From positions 1 to 22,039 of the forward strand of contig CAYFME010000016.1 in assembly GCA_964344145.1 (NCBI GenBank): 22,039 nt of DNA. The letters run 5' to 3'. Source of the DNA: JABJOE01 sp964344145 (lineage in GTDB: Bacteria; Patescibacteriota; Patescibacteriia; UBA9934). The notes beneath the pieces were generated by a model. That model worked only from the letters and a program-made list of their open reading frames with translations, was not told where the DNA came from and made no database searches. Positions 1 through 7,118 of this stretch are shown piece by piece; position 1 is the stretch's first letter; every line of letters starts with the position of its first letter. The translations under genes and the position numbers were made by a program.

Positions 1-772
1 CGAGTTTTGCTATGAACTCGACGTACAGTGGCTCGTTGCGTTTGCCGCGATGTGGCGGCGGTGTGAGATATGGTGCGTCGGTTTCAACGACGATCTGTTC
101 AAGTGGAATGTCTTTCACGGCCTTTTGCAAGTCTTTTGAAAACGTGAGAATGCCGTTTAGGCCAACAAAGAAACCGAGCTCCTCGTAGCGCTGCGCATCC
201 TCAACCGTTCCGGTGAACGAATGAATAACACCACGCTTCTTAAGTCCACCACGATCAATCTCAGCCTTCAGTAGTTCGTATTGCGCTATGTGTGCATCTC
301 GACAATGAATCACGACTGGCTTGTCGACCTCACTTGCAAACGCCAACTGCTTTGCGCAGCTTTCTTTTTGCGTCTGAATAACCTCATCTCGGTCGAGATG
401 ATCTGGAACACGATAGTAGTCAAGTCCAAACTCGCCGATAGCCACAACCTTTGGATGGTCAACAAGTGTTCGATAATACTCAGGGTCAAACGCCTCAGCG
501 CGCGTTTTAATCTTTCCGGTCGCCTGCTGCTCAGGCGGAAGTTCATCTGCGTCAAAAAATTCCTGCTTATGCAGGTGGTTGGGATGTAATCCGATTGTCG
601 CCCACACACCGTCGTACTTCTCCGCAAGTTCGACAGCATCTTTACTTGTTGTTGATTGCGAGCCGACGGTTATCATCTGCACACCAACGTCGAGCGAGCG
701 CTTCACCACTTCGTCCATGTCATCCTTGTAGGCCTGGAAGTGAACATGGCAGTGCGTGTCAATTAAATTCAT
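1..772 (-). CDS. tatD: TatD family metal-dependent DNase/hydrolase (3' end cut by window edge)
   Basis: The reading frame begins with ATG at 772 and stays open to position 2, giving 257 codons; TatD proteins are about 255-265 aa, so only the last few residues are missing. The N-terminus MNLIDTHCHVHF carries the metal-binding H-x-H (His7, His9). Further family motifs follow in order: IGEFGLDYY with the metal-ligand Glu, VVIHCRDAH, and near the end VETDAPYLTPPPHRG with the ligand Asp. TatD enzymes are TIM-barrel 3'-5' DNases or D-aminoacyl-tRNA deacylase relatives, cytoplasmic. The start overlaps the stop of the CvpA-like gene as ATGA, so it is the last visible gene of the DUF3179-rsmI-metG-cvpA operon. 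I see no clear Shine-Dalgarno, consistent with translational coupling. Family assignment is firm; physiological substrate is not known. Confidence 0.93.
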   Translation of the reverse strand, partial: MNLIDTHCHVHFQAYKDDMDEVVKRSLDVGVQMITVGSQSTTSKDAVELAEKYDGVWATIGLHPNHLHKQEFFDADELPPEQQATGKIKTRAEAFDPEYYRTLVDHPKVVAIGEFGLDYYRVPDHLDRDEVIQTQKESCAKQLAFASEVDKPVVIHCRDAHIAQYELLKAEIDRGGLKKRGVIHSFTGTVEDAQRYEELGFFVGLNGILTFSKDLQKAVKDIPLEQIVVETDAPYLTPPPHRGKRNEPLYVEFIAKL

Positions 773-1257
773 AGCACGAGTCCGACAATCCAGGTGATGA
801 TACCAACGGCAATGGAAAGCCAGTCCATGACTTGAGACTCAAGGATTGCCGTTTGCACACCGCCTTCTGAAAGATAGGTCGTTGCCGCGTAACCGATAGC
901 AGCAATAACGGCGACAGCTTCAATTAATCCGAGAATACCACCGAGGAGCTTATTGATGCTTGAGAGAAACGGGATGATTGAAATAATTTTCCACGCGCGG
1001 TCCGCAAGATAAAACACCCAGCCGATGATCTGCGCACAAATCACAAGGATGATAAGGAAGATGGTAATCGTCCATCCGGGATGGTCGGCAAGGTTGATGA
1101 TACCTGAGAGCCAATCGATGCCGATCGACGCGATGATGACACCACCGATCAATCCAACAAGCGAACCGGCTGTGCGAATGAACCCTTGATAGAGTCCAGA
1201 CAAAATAAAGAACGCCGCAATCGCAAGGAGAACGAGATCAGCAATAGTAAACGTCAT
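769..1257 (-). CDS. CvpA-like integral membrane protein
   Basis: 162 aa with at least four hydrophobic segments (about residues 4-24, 30-50, 62-88 and 104-128), plus a hydrophobic tail. The opening, an ILSGLYQGFIRTAGSLVG stretch after a first helix, matches the CvpA pattern (helix, Gly-rich turn, R/K, second helix with repeated Gly). CvpA homologues are inner-membrane proteins linked to colicin V production and envelope stress; the biochemical role is unresolved. Both ends overlap neighbours by 4 nt (ATGA with metG upstream and with tatD downstream), so it is co-translated in the operon. A weak AGAG element lies just before the start. Assignment rests on length, topology and the N-terminal motif, so it is family-level only. 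Confidence 0.7.
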   Translation of the reverse strand: MTFTIADLVLLAIAAFFILSGLYQGFIRTAGSLVGLIGGVIIASIGIDWLSGIINLADHPGWTITIFLIILVICAQIIGWVFYLADRAWKIISIIPFLSSINKLLGGILGLIEAVAVIAAIGYAATTYLSEGGVQTAILESQVMDWLSIAVGIITWIVGLVL

Positions 1258-2702
1258 ACATCTCTACGCGGGAACAGTGGGTCTCCTGTAAGAATACCAT
1301 CATTCGAATATCGTCGCAGAATTTCTTCTGCCGAACCTGGCATGATCGGCTTGAGTGCCGTTCCAACCCATCGGATAATCTCGGCAACGTCAGTCAGAGT
1401 CTTCTTTGCCGCCTCAGGATCTGTCTTTACTGTTTTGAATGGTTGTTCTTTGTCAATAAGCTCATTCGCTCGTCCAACAGCTTCAAACACGTAATCAAGA
1501 TACGCTTTGAAGTTGTAGTGACTCATGAAGTCCTCCAGGTCAGCATCTTGCTTCAACCAATCAACCTTGGGGAGATCCAGCTTTCCGTCAAAGTACTTCC
1601 CTGTCATTGCCGCCACACGATTGACGAGGTTGCCGAGCTGGTTTGCGAGCTCTGCGTAACGGATTTCAAGACGGTCACGGGAGATATCACCGTCATCAGC
1701 GTACGGCATTTCACGCAGCAAGAAGTACCGCACAGCATCTACACCGTACTCGTCAACAAGTTCCTTTGGCTGAATGACGTTTCCAATGGACTTGGACATC
1801 TTCTCCCCTTCGATCGTGAAGAATCCGTGTACGAACAACTCCGTTGGCAGCGGCACGCCGGCGGACATCAACATGGCTGGCCAGTAAACAGCGTGGAAAC
1901 GTACGATGTCTTTTCCAATGACGTGCGCACGACGTTCGTTCTCGAGCCAGAATCGATGGTACGCCTCTTCGTCATCAGCAAAGCCAAGCGCTGTGATGTA
2001 GTTAGAGAGAGCATCAAACCACACATACATCACTTGCGATTCATCACCCGGCACAGGAACACCCCAATGCTTCGCGCGCTCTTGCGAGCGAGAAATGGAA
2101 AAGTCTTCAAGTCCGGACTTGATGAACGAGATAACTTCGTTCTTACGATTCTCTGGCATGATGCGAAGCTGCTTGGACTCAATGAGTTCCAAGAGTTTGT
2201 CTTCGTAGTTTGAAAGACGGAAAAAGTAGTTCTCCTCCGAGACTTCTTCAAGTTCTTTTTTATGAATTGGACAGTGACGATTCTCAACGTCTTTCTCAGG
2301 ATAAAACAGCTCGCAGCCGACACAGTACAGTCCGGTGTACGGCTTCTTGTAGATGTCTTCTGGCTTGCAGCGTGACCAGAGTGCCTGCGCGCCGCGGATG
2401 TGTCGATCTTCGCGCGTGCGGATGAAATCATCGTATTGAGCATCGAGTACAGCATCGAGCTTTTCAAACTCTGCTGCGTGTCGCTTCACAAACGACGCAA
2501 CGTCTTCGCCAGCTTCTTCTGCCGCGCGGACATTTTTCAAACTATTTTCATCAGAACCGGTCTGCGTGCGCACATTCCCTTCACCGTATCGTTCGCGCCA
2601 GTAGCGCCCAGCCGCATCAACTTGCACATACTCAAGACCAAAGCCGATATGTGGAACGGCGTTCACGTACGGAATAGATGTTGTGATGTAGATTCGATTC
2701 AT
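1254..2702 (-). CDS. metG: Methionyl-tRNA synthetase, short form
   Basis: 482 aa class I aminoacyl-tRNA synthetase that charges tRNA-Met in the cytoplasm. The HIGH signature appears as HIGF at 18-21 after TTSIPYVNAVP, and the KMSKS loop is exact at 301-305 (EGEKMSKSIGN). The connective domain carries one zinc knuckle, Cys127-x2-Cys130 and Cys144-x2-His147, with His replacing the usual fourth Cys. VMYVWFDALSNYI (around 224-236) is the typical Met-site helix. The protein ends after the anticodon-binding helical domain and lacks the Trbp111/EMAP-type C-terminal tRNA-binding domain seen in longer MetG. It overlaps rsmI upstream and the CvpA-like gene downstream by 4 nt each; no Shine-Dalgarno is obvious, so coupling from rsmI is likely. 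Confidence 0.97.
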   Translation of the reverse strand: MNRIYITTSIPYVNAVPHIGFGLEYVQVDAAGRYWRERYGEGNVRTQTGSDENSLKNVRAAEEAGEDVASFVKRHAAEFEKLDAVLDAQYDDFIRTREDRHIRGAQALWSRCKPEDIYKKPYTGLYCVGCELFYPEKDVENRHCPIHKKELEEVSEENYFFRLSNYEDKLLELIESKQLRIMPENRKNEVISFIKSGLEDFSISRSQERAKHWGVPVPGDESQVMYVWFDALSNYITALGFADDEEAYHRFWLENERRAHVIGKDIVRFHAVYWPAMLMSAGVPLPTELFVHGFFTIEGEKMSKSIGNVIQPKELVDEYGVDAVRYFLLREMPYADDGDISRDRLEIRYAELANQLGNLVNRVAAMTGKYFDGKLDLPKVDWLKQDADLEDFMSHYNFKAYLDYVFEAVGRANELIDKEQPFKTVKTDPEAAKKTLTDVAEIIRWVGTALKPIMPGSAEEILRRYSNDGILTGDPLFPRRDV

Positions 2703-3376
2703 AGGAGTTTGTCACCAGTGGGGGCGAGAACGATGACGAACTCACCCTTCTTCCCTTCCGAAAGCTCTGCACGCAATTCCTTTATCGTCCCTCGGTAGAT
2801 CGTTTCGTGTTTCTTCGTCAACTCTCGCGCAATCATCGCCTGTCGGTTGGCTGGCAATGCTTCTAGTGTTTTGGTGAGTCTGTGCTTCGACTCATAGAGA
2901 ACAACGGTATGCTTGATCGATGCAACTTCATCGAAGAACTTCGTTCGTCCTTTTTTCGATGGTGGGAATCCGACGAACGTAAAGCGGTTTGTTGGGAAGC
3001 CGCATGCGCTCAACGCCGTCACAAGAGCACTTGGACCTGGGATCGGCACAACTTCGATTCCCTGCTCCATTGCCATAGAGACGAAGTGCGATCCAGGATC
3101 AGAGATTCCGGGTGTTCCGGCGTCACTGACAACGGCAACCGATGTTCCGTCGAGTATTTCACCGATCAACGTTCGTTCCTTTGTGCAAGAAGTGTGCTGA
3201 TGAAGCGATGTTGTCGGCGTCTGGATGTCAAACGCACTCAAGAGCTTACGCGTTACGCGCGTGTCCTCTGCGGCAATGAGATCAACCTCAGCCAATGTAT
3301 TCAAGACTCGCTCAGAAACATCCGATAGATTCCCGATCGGCGTGGCAACGACGTAAAGTGTGCCAGCATTACTCAT
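2699..3376 (-). CDS. rsmI: 16S rRNA (cytidine1402-2'-O)-methyltransferase RsmI
   Basis: 225 aa tetrapyrrole-methylase-fold enzyme. Diagnostic motifs are present: VVATPIGNLSD (9-19), the AEDTR box (36-40), SDAGTPGISDPG (84-95) forming the SAM site, and PIPGPSALVTALSACG (111-126). RsmI 2'-O-methylates C1402 in the decoding centre of 16S rRNA. It is short: E. coli-type RsmI is about 280 aa, and the C-terminal helical extension is absent here, the chain ending soon after EFVIVLAP. The start is supported by an AGGAGAAGG Shine-Dalgarno about 8 nt upstream, inside the end of the DUF3179 gene, with which it overlaps by 8 nt. It then overlaps metG by 4 nt. Confidence 0.95.
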   Translation of the reverse strand: MSNAGTLYVVATPIGNLSDVSERVLNTLAEVDLIAAEDTRVTRKLLSAFDIQTPTTSLHQHTSCTKERTLIGEILDGTSVAVVSDAGTPGISDPGSHFVSMAMEQGIEVVPIPGPSALVTALSACGFPTNRFTFVGFPPSKKGRTKFFDEVASIKHTVVLYESKHRLTKTLEALPANRQAMIARELTKKHETIYRGTIKELRAELSEGKKGEFVIVLAPTGDKLL

Positions 3377-4478
3377 CGCTTTCGCCTTCTCCTGCCTCGT
3401 CCATTAGATCGATCGAAGCGATGAATGTGTCTGTGTGGTTTGCGTACCAACACATGTAGAAGCTCGATTGTGTCTGAACTTGATCCAGTTGCGTTCCGGT
3501 TTGTGCGCCCGTGAGCGCTACGCCGTCAGCAGACCACGTGCCGCCATCCTGATCAACGAAGACATTTTCTTCATTGTCGTACGTGAACGAACTTCCAGCG
3601 GTGAACACGCGCGTTACCTCATCTTCTGTGTCGTACATGGCGACGTACACAAGATTGCCGTGCGTGAAGTTGTGCACCCAAATGCCTTTCATGATGTCGC
3701 GCGAGTACGCGACGGACATATCTCCAAGGTCGAGTCCGTCAACAATCCACTTAGCGGACATGCGATCGTCAATCTGGTTTAGCGGGAAGTAGTAGAGGTC
3801 AGCGACGTCGTAGTTTTCAAATGGATGACGCGTGTAGTCGCGGTCATATCCGGTATCTGTCGACAGCACAGAGCCGTTTGGATAGAGGTCCTTCCACTCG
3901 CCCCAAGTCATGACTTCAGACGGATAGCTTGTCAGTTCTTCACCTGCTCTGTCGCCAACGATCGCCATGCCTGTGAACTGATTCCAGTATGATCCAGAAG
4001 ATTCGTCCATTAACAACAAATTATTGTTATAGACCTTTCCGGCATGCATCAACGGCTCTTGCGTTTCATAAACGGCGGATGATCGACAAAGCATGCAATG
4101 CGTGACGGCCAATCCGGCATCGTTCATGTTTACGACTTCGTGCCAGTTGAGAATTTGATATGAGAAGAAGTACTGTTCTGCTCCGATTTCAATACTCACG
4201 CCGTCGACCTCATCGGAAAGATAGCTGTCGGCATCCGTGACGTAAGTAAAGTCCGGATCATTAAGCGCGGGAAGTTCGGCTCCGGAATCAAACACGTACT
4301 CGGACGGAACCAGGTATGTTTCACCGTCAACCGTCTCGGGCTCTGCTAAAAGACCGTTTTCAAGATCGAGATTCAGTCCACTGACGAGGCTATCCATCTG
4401 CCATTGGCGATAGAAGACGAGTGCTCCGATAATGATGACGACCGCGATCACGGCCCAGAGAGTCTGTTTTTTGTTCAT
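3369..4478 (-). CDS. Membrane-anchored DUF3179 protein (CxxC type)
   Basis: 369 aa, head of the rsmI-metG operon. Residues 7-23 form an uncleaved-looking signal anchor (LWAVIAVVIIIGALVFY) after a short basic N-terminus, so the rest should lie outside the membrane. The DUF3179 core is recognised by YQILNWHEVVN (W112-H113-E114) followed by VTHCMLCRSSAVY, with Cys128 and Cys131, then GKVYNNNLLLMDESSGSYWNQFTG (about 147-170) and a second half rich in aromatic residues. DUF3179 has no established biochemical function; the conserved His, Glu and Cys suggest a metal or redox site, which is inference. A second paralogue lies at 11969-12886 but has Thr in place of the second Cys. The C-terminus is acidic (EAGEGESDE). 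It overlaps rsmI by 8 nt. Confidence 0.82.
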   Translation of the reverse strand: MNKKQTLWAVIAVVIIIGALVFYRQWQMDSLVSGLNLDLENGLLAEPETVDGETYLVPSEYVFDSGAELPALNDPDFTYVTDADSYLSDEVDGVSIEIGAEQYFFSYQILNWHEVVNMNDAGLAVTHCMLCRSSAVYETQEPLMHAGKVYNNNLLLMDESSGSYWNQFTGMAIVGDRAGEELTSYPSEVMTWGEWKDLYPNGSVLSTDTGYDRDYTRHPFENYDVADLYYFPLNQIDDRMSAKWIVDGLDLGDMSVAYSRDIMKGIWVHNFTHGNLVYVAMYDTEDEVTRVFTAGSSFTYDNEENVFVDQDGGTWSADGVALTGAQTGTQLDQVQTQSSFYMCWYANHTDTFIASIDLMDEAGEGESDE

Positions 4479-4487
4479 ATTGTTTAC

Positions 4488-4516
4488 TGTTTACTCCAAA
4501 AATGGACGTTGTACAA
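4488..4516 (-). promoter_or_regulatory. Sigma70-type promoter of the DUF3179-rsmI-metG operon
   Basis: Read on the minus strand, TTGTAC (4516-4511) is separated by 17 nt from TAAACA (4493-4488), and the ATG at 4478 begins only 9 nt after the -10 box. Transcription would start about 0-3 nt before the ATG, giving a leaderless or near-leaderless mRNA. The -35 is one half of the palindrome TTGTACAA, whose other half is the -35 of the divergent peroxiredoxin promoter. The -10 is a modest match. Confidence 0.5.
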
Positions 4517-4536
4517 GGGTCGACGCGTAGTATACA
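4509..4536 (+). promoter_or_regulatory. Candidate promoter of the peroxiredoxin gene
   Basis: TTGTAC (4509-4514), 16 nt spacer, TATACA (4531-4536). It predicts a start of transcription near 4543, after the upstream in-frame ATG at 4537, so it supports the later ATG at 4567. An alternative reading uses TATACA as a -35 and TAAACA at 4554-4559 as the -10 (17 nt spacer), which would leave only 7 nt before the ATG at 4567. Both readings favour the 4567 start. Confidence 0.45.
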
Positions 4537-4566
4537 ATGAGGACCCAAATCAATAAACAAACGTAT

Positions 4567-5091
4567 ATGATTTACATTGGAAAACCGGCGCCCGACTTTC
4601 GTGAGCTCGTGGCGTACAAGGAGGGAGAATTCACCAAGGTTAGCCTTTCAGACTACAAGTTCAAGTGGACAGTCCTCTTTTTCTACCCGCGAGACTTCAC
4701 GTTTATTTGTCCGACGGAGCTGCGCGAGTTTGCAAAGCATCAAGAGGACTTCGCAAAGATGAACTGCGAGATCGTTGCCGCATCGACCGACTCGGAGTGG
4801 TCACACAAAGCGTGGTTTGAGCAGGATCTCCCGCAGGTTAAGTACCCAGTAATCGCGGACACTACGCATCAGCTTGCAAAAGACTATCAAGTCTACAATG
4901 AAGATGAAGGTCTTGCGGAGCGTGGACTCTTCGTCATCGACGATGCAGGAATCGTTCGCTACGTGCTTGTATCGTCCGGATCGGTTGGACGGTCTGTGAA
5001 GGAAACATTGCGTGTGGTTGAAGCGTTGCAGTCTGGAGAGCTTTGCCCCGTTGAATGGGAATCCGGACAGGAGACCCTTGGAAAAGCGTGA
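4567..5091 (+). CDS. Typical 2-Cys peroxiredoxin (AhpC/Prx1 family)
   Basis: 174 aa thiol peroxidase that reduces H2O2, alkyl hydroperoxides and probably peroxynitrite in the cytoplasm. Numbering from the ATG at 4567: IGKPAPDF (4-11) opens the thioredoxin fold, FYPRDFTFICPTE (39-51) holds the peroxidatic Cys48, and GELCPVEW near the C-terminus holds the resolving Cys160, so it is a typical 2-Cys enzyme. An in-frame ATG at 4537 would add ten residues, but the candidate -10 box lies at or after it and family members usually begin close to the GxxAPDF motif, so I chose 4567. No Shine-Dalgarno precedes either start. It stands alone, divergent from the DUF3179 operon and convergent with glutaredoxin across a shared terminator. 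No AhpF or thioredoxin reductase is in the window; the glutaredoxin next door is a possible reductant. Confidence 0.93.
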   Translation: MIYIGKPAPDFRELVAYKEGEFTKVSLSDYKFKWTVLFFYPRDFTFICPTELREFAKHQEDFAKMNCEIVAASTDSEWSHKAWFEQDLPQVKYPVIADTTHQLAKDYQVYNEDEGLAERGLFVIDDAGIVRYVLVSSGSVGRSVKETLRVVEALQSGELCPVEWESGQETLGKA

Positions 5092-5137
5092 TAGGCCCTC
5101 AAAGGCCATAAGACCAATAGGACGTATATGACCAATA

Positions 5138-5165
5138 ACAAAAACTGGCGCAAGCCAGTTTTTGT
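5138..5165. terminator. Bidirectional intrinsic terminator between peroxiredoxin and glutaredoxin
   Basis: Perfect 12-bp hairpin: ACAAAAACTGGC (5138-5149), loop GCAA (5150-5153), GCCAGTTTTTGT (5154-5165). The A-tract and T-tract flanking the GC core make it work in both orientations. It begins 46 nt after the peroxiredoxin stop and ends immediately before the glutaredoxin stop codon (5167-5169). Confidence 0.88.
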
Positions 5166-5166
5166 G

Positions 5167-5394
5167 TTACTTGAGAAGCTCTTGCAATTTCTTCTTGTCG
5201 AAGCCGACGATGATCTCACCGTCCACATCGATGACGGGCACACCCATCTGACTTGACTTCTCAATCATCTCTTGCGCTTTCTCTGGATTCGCCGACACGT
5301 CGATGTCCTCGTAGGCGACGCCGAGTGAATCGAGAAACTCTTTTGCTTGTTTGCAAAACGGACAGGTCGGAGTGGAGTAAACAATGACATTCAT
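5167..5394 (-). CDS. Glutaredoxin-like small thiol oxidoreductase
   Basis: 75 aa single thioredoxin-fold domain. IVYSTPTCPFCKQAKEFLDSLG has the dithiol active site Cys11-Pro-Phe-Cys14. The cis-proline segment GVPVIDVDGEIIVGFDKKKL (about 51-70) has the TVP-like GVPV turn and the GFD motif seen in NrdH and CPR/Firmicutes glutaredoxin-family proteins. It would reduce protein disulfides or mixed disulfides in the cytoplasm; whether it uses glutathione or thioredoxin reductase cannot be told. Its start is 9 nt after the pepA stop, so it is the second gene of a pepA-grx operon ending at the hairpin at 5138-5165. Confidence 0.9.
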   Translation of the reverse strand: MNVIVYSTPTCPFCKQAKEFLDSLGVAYEDIDVSANPEKAQEMIEKSSQMGVPVIDVDGEIIVGFDKKKLQELLK

Positions 5395-5403
5395 ATGCGC
5401 GCA

Positions 5404-6909
5404 TTATAGCGCTGCAAGCCACGTCGTCAACGTACGGACACCGTACCCCGTTCCTCCTTTGCCAAGATAGGTTCCGATTGGACGTTCTGCAAACGCTGGT
5501 CCGGCGATATCAAGGTGCGCCCAGGTTGTTCCTTCTTCAATGAAGTCCTGCAAGAAGAGTCCGGCTGTCAGCGATCCGCCGTAACGCGTTGTTGAGATGT
5601 TGCGGATGTCAGCAATGTCTGAGTCCATCAGTTTACGATATGGTGCATACAACGGCATCTGCCACATTTCTTCACCTGCTGTTGAAGCTGCTGCGAGAAG
5701 ATCTTGTGCAAACGTATCGTCGTTGGACATCACGGCGGACATTTCTTCACCAAGAGCGACGACACACGCACCCGTCAACGTTGCCAGATCAACAACGTAG
5801 TCAGGATTCTGCTTCTGTGCGTACCCAAGAGCGTCCGCCAATGTCAGGCGACCCTCCGCGTCCGTATTCAAGATCTCAATCGTTTTTCCGTTCATGGCAC
5901 GTACAACGTCACCTGGACGCGTCGCTTTTCCGTTGATCATGTTTTCTGTTGCCGCGATGATGCCGTGCACTTCGACGCGCGGTTGTAGTCGTGCAAGCGT
6001 TGCAAAGGTTCCGAGCACTGCCGCGCCACCTGCCATGTCACATTTCATCGTTTCCATGGACTTACCAGGCTTCAAAGAGTACCCACCGGAGTCGAAGGTC
6101 ACGCCTTTTCCAACAAGAGCAACGACCTTTCGCGCTTTGCGGGCTGGTTTGTAAACGAGGTGGATAAACTTTGGCTCTGCATCAGATCCACGTGCAACAG
6201 AAAGATACGATCCCATCTTTTTCTTTGCACACCATTCTTGATCGTAGATCTTTGCCTTCACGCGTCCATCAGACAGCTTCGCAATCTGCTCCGCACTTTC
6301 AGCAAGACGCGATGGATTCATGTCCTGAGCAGGTGTGTTCACAAGATCACGCGCAACCGTCACACCATCGACGATCATTCTCGCGTCCTCAATACCGCGC
6401 TCAGCCTTTCGTGCATCGCGACCGTCTTCCGCAACAATTGTCACGGAGCTGACGCGAACCGTCTTCTTTGGCTCTTTGTACGCATCAAACTCGTACTGCG
6501 CCAAGAGCAGCGCTTCGGCAATCGCACGTCCGTTTGCCTTTGCATCAACGTCTTCGTGATCCTCACCAAGCAACTCCATTGCAACGGTTTTCACACGAAC
6601 CTTTTGAGCAATGCCATAAACTGCTCCGGCAACCTGCCGAATACCTGCTGGATTTAGCTCGTCCTGAGGTCCAAGTCCTACAACAAGAACGTAGTCACAA
6701 TGTGCGTCCGCTCCGGCCGCAGAGAAGAGCGATTCACCCGCCTTTGCTTGAAAATCTGTCGCTTGAGCCTTTTTCTTCAGCTTGCCACGGATCATTTCGT
6801 CCAACGACAGAACAAAGTCGTTTTCCCAGTCCTCCTCCTGATACAAACCAACAACAAGCAGATCTGCTGCGGTTTTTAGAATATCTCCTTTGATTGATGT
6901 GATTTCCAT
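5404..6909 (-). CDS. pepA: Leucyl (cytosol) aminopeptidase, peptidase family M17
   Basis: 501 aa, the usual M17 length. The two-metal site is complete: Lys268 and Asp273 in VGKGVTFDSGG, Asp291 in MKCDMAGGAAVLG, Asp350 and Glu352 in LNTDAEGRL, with the catalytic Arg354. The N-terminal macro-like domain (about 1-150) precedes the catalytic domain. It removes N-terminal residues, preferring Leu, from peptides in the cytoplasm, probably as a hexamer; E. coli PepA also binds DNA, which cannot be judged here. It leads an operon with the glutaredoxin. Its base composition is like the rest of the window, in contrast to the second M17 gene at 15322. The start is supported by a promoter placed 9 nt upstream and by alignment of MEITSIKGDI with family N-termini. 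Confidence 0.96.
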   Translation of the reverse strand: MEITSIKGDILKTAADLLVVGLYQEEDWENDFVLSLDEMIRGKLKKKAQATDFQAKAGESLFSAAGADAHCDYVLVVGLGPQDELNPAGIRQVAGAVYGIAQKVRVKTVAMELLGEDHEDVDAKANGRAIAEALLLAQYEFDAYKEPKKTVRVSSVTIVAEDGRDARKAERGIEDARMIVDGVTVARDLVNTPAQDMNPSRLAESAEQIAKLSDGRVKAKIYDQEWCAKKKMGSYLSVARGSDAEPKFIHLVYKPARKARKVVALVGKGVTFDSGGYSLKPGKSMETMKCDMAGGAAVLGTFATLARLQPRVEVHGIIAATENMINGKATRPGDVVRAMNGKTIEILNTDAEGRLTLADALGYAQKQNPDYVVDLATLTGACVVALGEEMSAVMSNDDTFAQDLLAAASTAGEEMWQMPLYAPYRKLMDSDIADIRNISTTRYGGSLTAGLFLQDFIEEGTTWAHLDIAGPAFAERPIGTYLGKGGTGYGVRTLTTWLAAL

Positions 6910-6918
6910 ACAAAACGC

Positions 6919-6947
6919 AGCTTAAACGTTGACAAAAGACTTGTCCA
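6919..6947 (-). promoter_or_regulatory. Promoter of the pepA-glutaredoxin operon
   Basis: Minus-strand reading: TGGACA (6947-6942), 17 nt spacer, TAAGCT (6924-6919), then exactly 9 nt to the pepA ATG at 6909. The predicted leader is about 0-3 nt. It is interleaved with the divergent promoter at 6929-6957, so the two RNA polymerase footprints would collide. Confidence 0.5.
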
Positions 6948-6957
6948 GCTGTATATT
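6929..6957 (+). promoter_or_regulatory. Near-consensus sigma70 promoter of the 45-codon basic gene
   Basis: TTGACA (6929-6934) exactly matches the consensus, followed by a 17 nt spacer and TATATT (6952-6957). The ATG at 6967 comes 9 nt later, so transcription should begin about 3 nt or less before it. It is one of the two best promoters in the window, the other being at 21892-21920 with the same geometry. Confidence 0.8.
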
Positions 6958-6966
6958 CCGACGCGT

Positions 6967-7104
6967 ATGCCACATCGAACAATGAAGAAGCGCAAAAAAG
7001 CGCGAGCCGTCGCGGCTGCCAAAGAGCTCGTTGCAAAGCGCAAGCGCCGTCGAGCCAAGGCCATCCGCATGGCAAAGAAAGAAGCAGAACAAAAGACCGC
7101 CTAA
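6967..7104 (+). CDS. 45-aa highly basic Ala/Lys/Arg-rich protein of unknown function
   Basis: A 45-codon reading frame, ATG at 6967 to TAA at 7102-7104. The product starts MPHRTMKKRKKARAV and contains 11 Lys, 8 Arg and 11 Ala, with almost no other side-chain variety and no hydrophobic core; it should be a helical, nucleic-acid-binding peptide. I do not recognise the family. A small ribosomal protein or a histone-H1-tail-like nucleoid protein are both possible; it does not look like L34 or the COX24/AURKAIP1 type. The gene has its own near-consensus promoter (6929-6957) and ends inside a terminator hairpin (7090-7118), so promoter, frame and terminator form a self-contained unit of about 150 nt. 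A second in-frame ATG lies at 6982. It overlaps the convergent bcp by 4 nt. Confidence 0.68.
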   Translation: MPHRTMKKRKKARAVAAAKELVAKRKRRRAKAIRMAKKEAEQKTA

Positions 7105-7118
7105 GTGGCGGACTTTTG
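7090..7118. terminator. Bidirectional terminator embedded in two convergent stop codons
   Basis: CAAAAG (7090-7095), unpaired A, CCGCC (7097-7101), loop TAAGT (7102-7106), GGCGG (7107-7111), unpaired A, CTTTTG (7113-7118). Eleven base pairs with one A-A mismatch and A/T tracts on both outer arms. The stop codon of the 45-aa gene forms the loop and the last codons of bcp form the other arm, so both genes end within the hairpin. Confidence 0.75.

Noticed and set aside
1443..2213. 256-codon plus-strand open frame inside metG
   Set aside because: Antisense of a strongly conserved synthetase; no promoter or motif.
5112..5137. Direct repeat GACCAATA at 5112-5119 and 5130-5137
   Set aside because: Only 8 nt, two copies, in a 3' UTR; likely chance.
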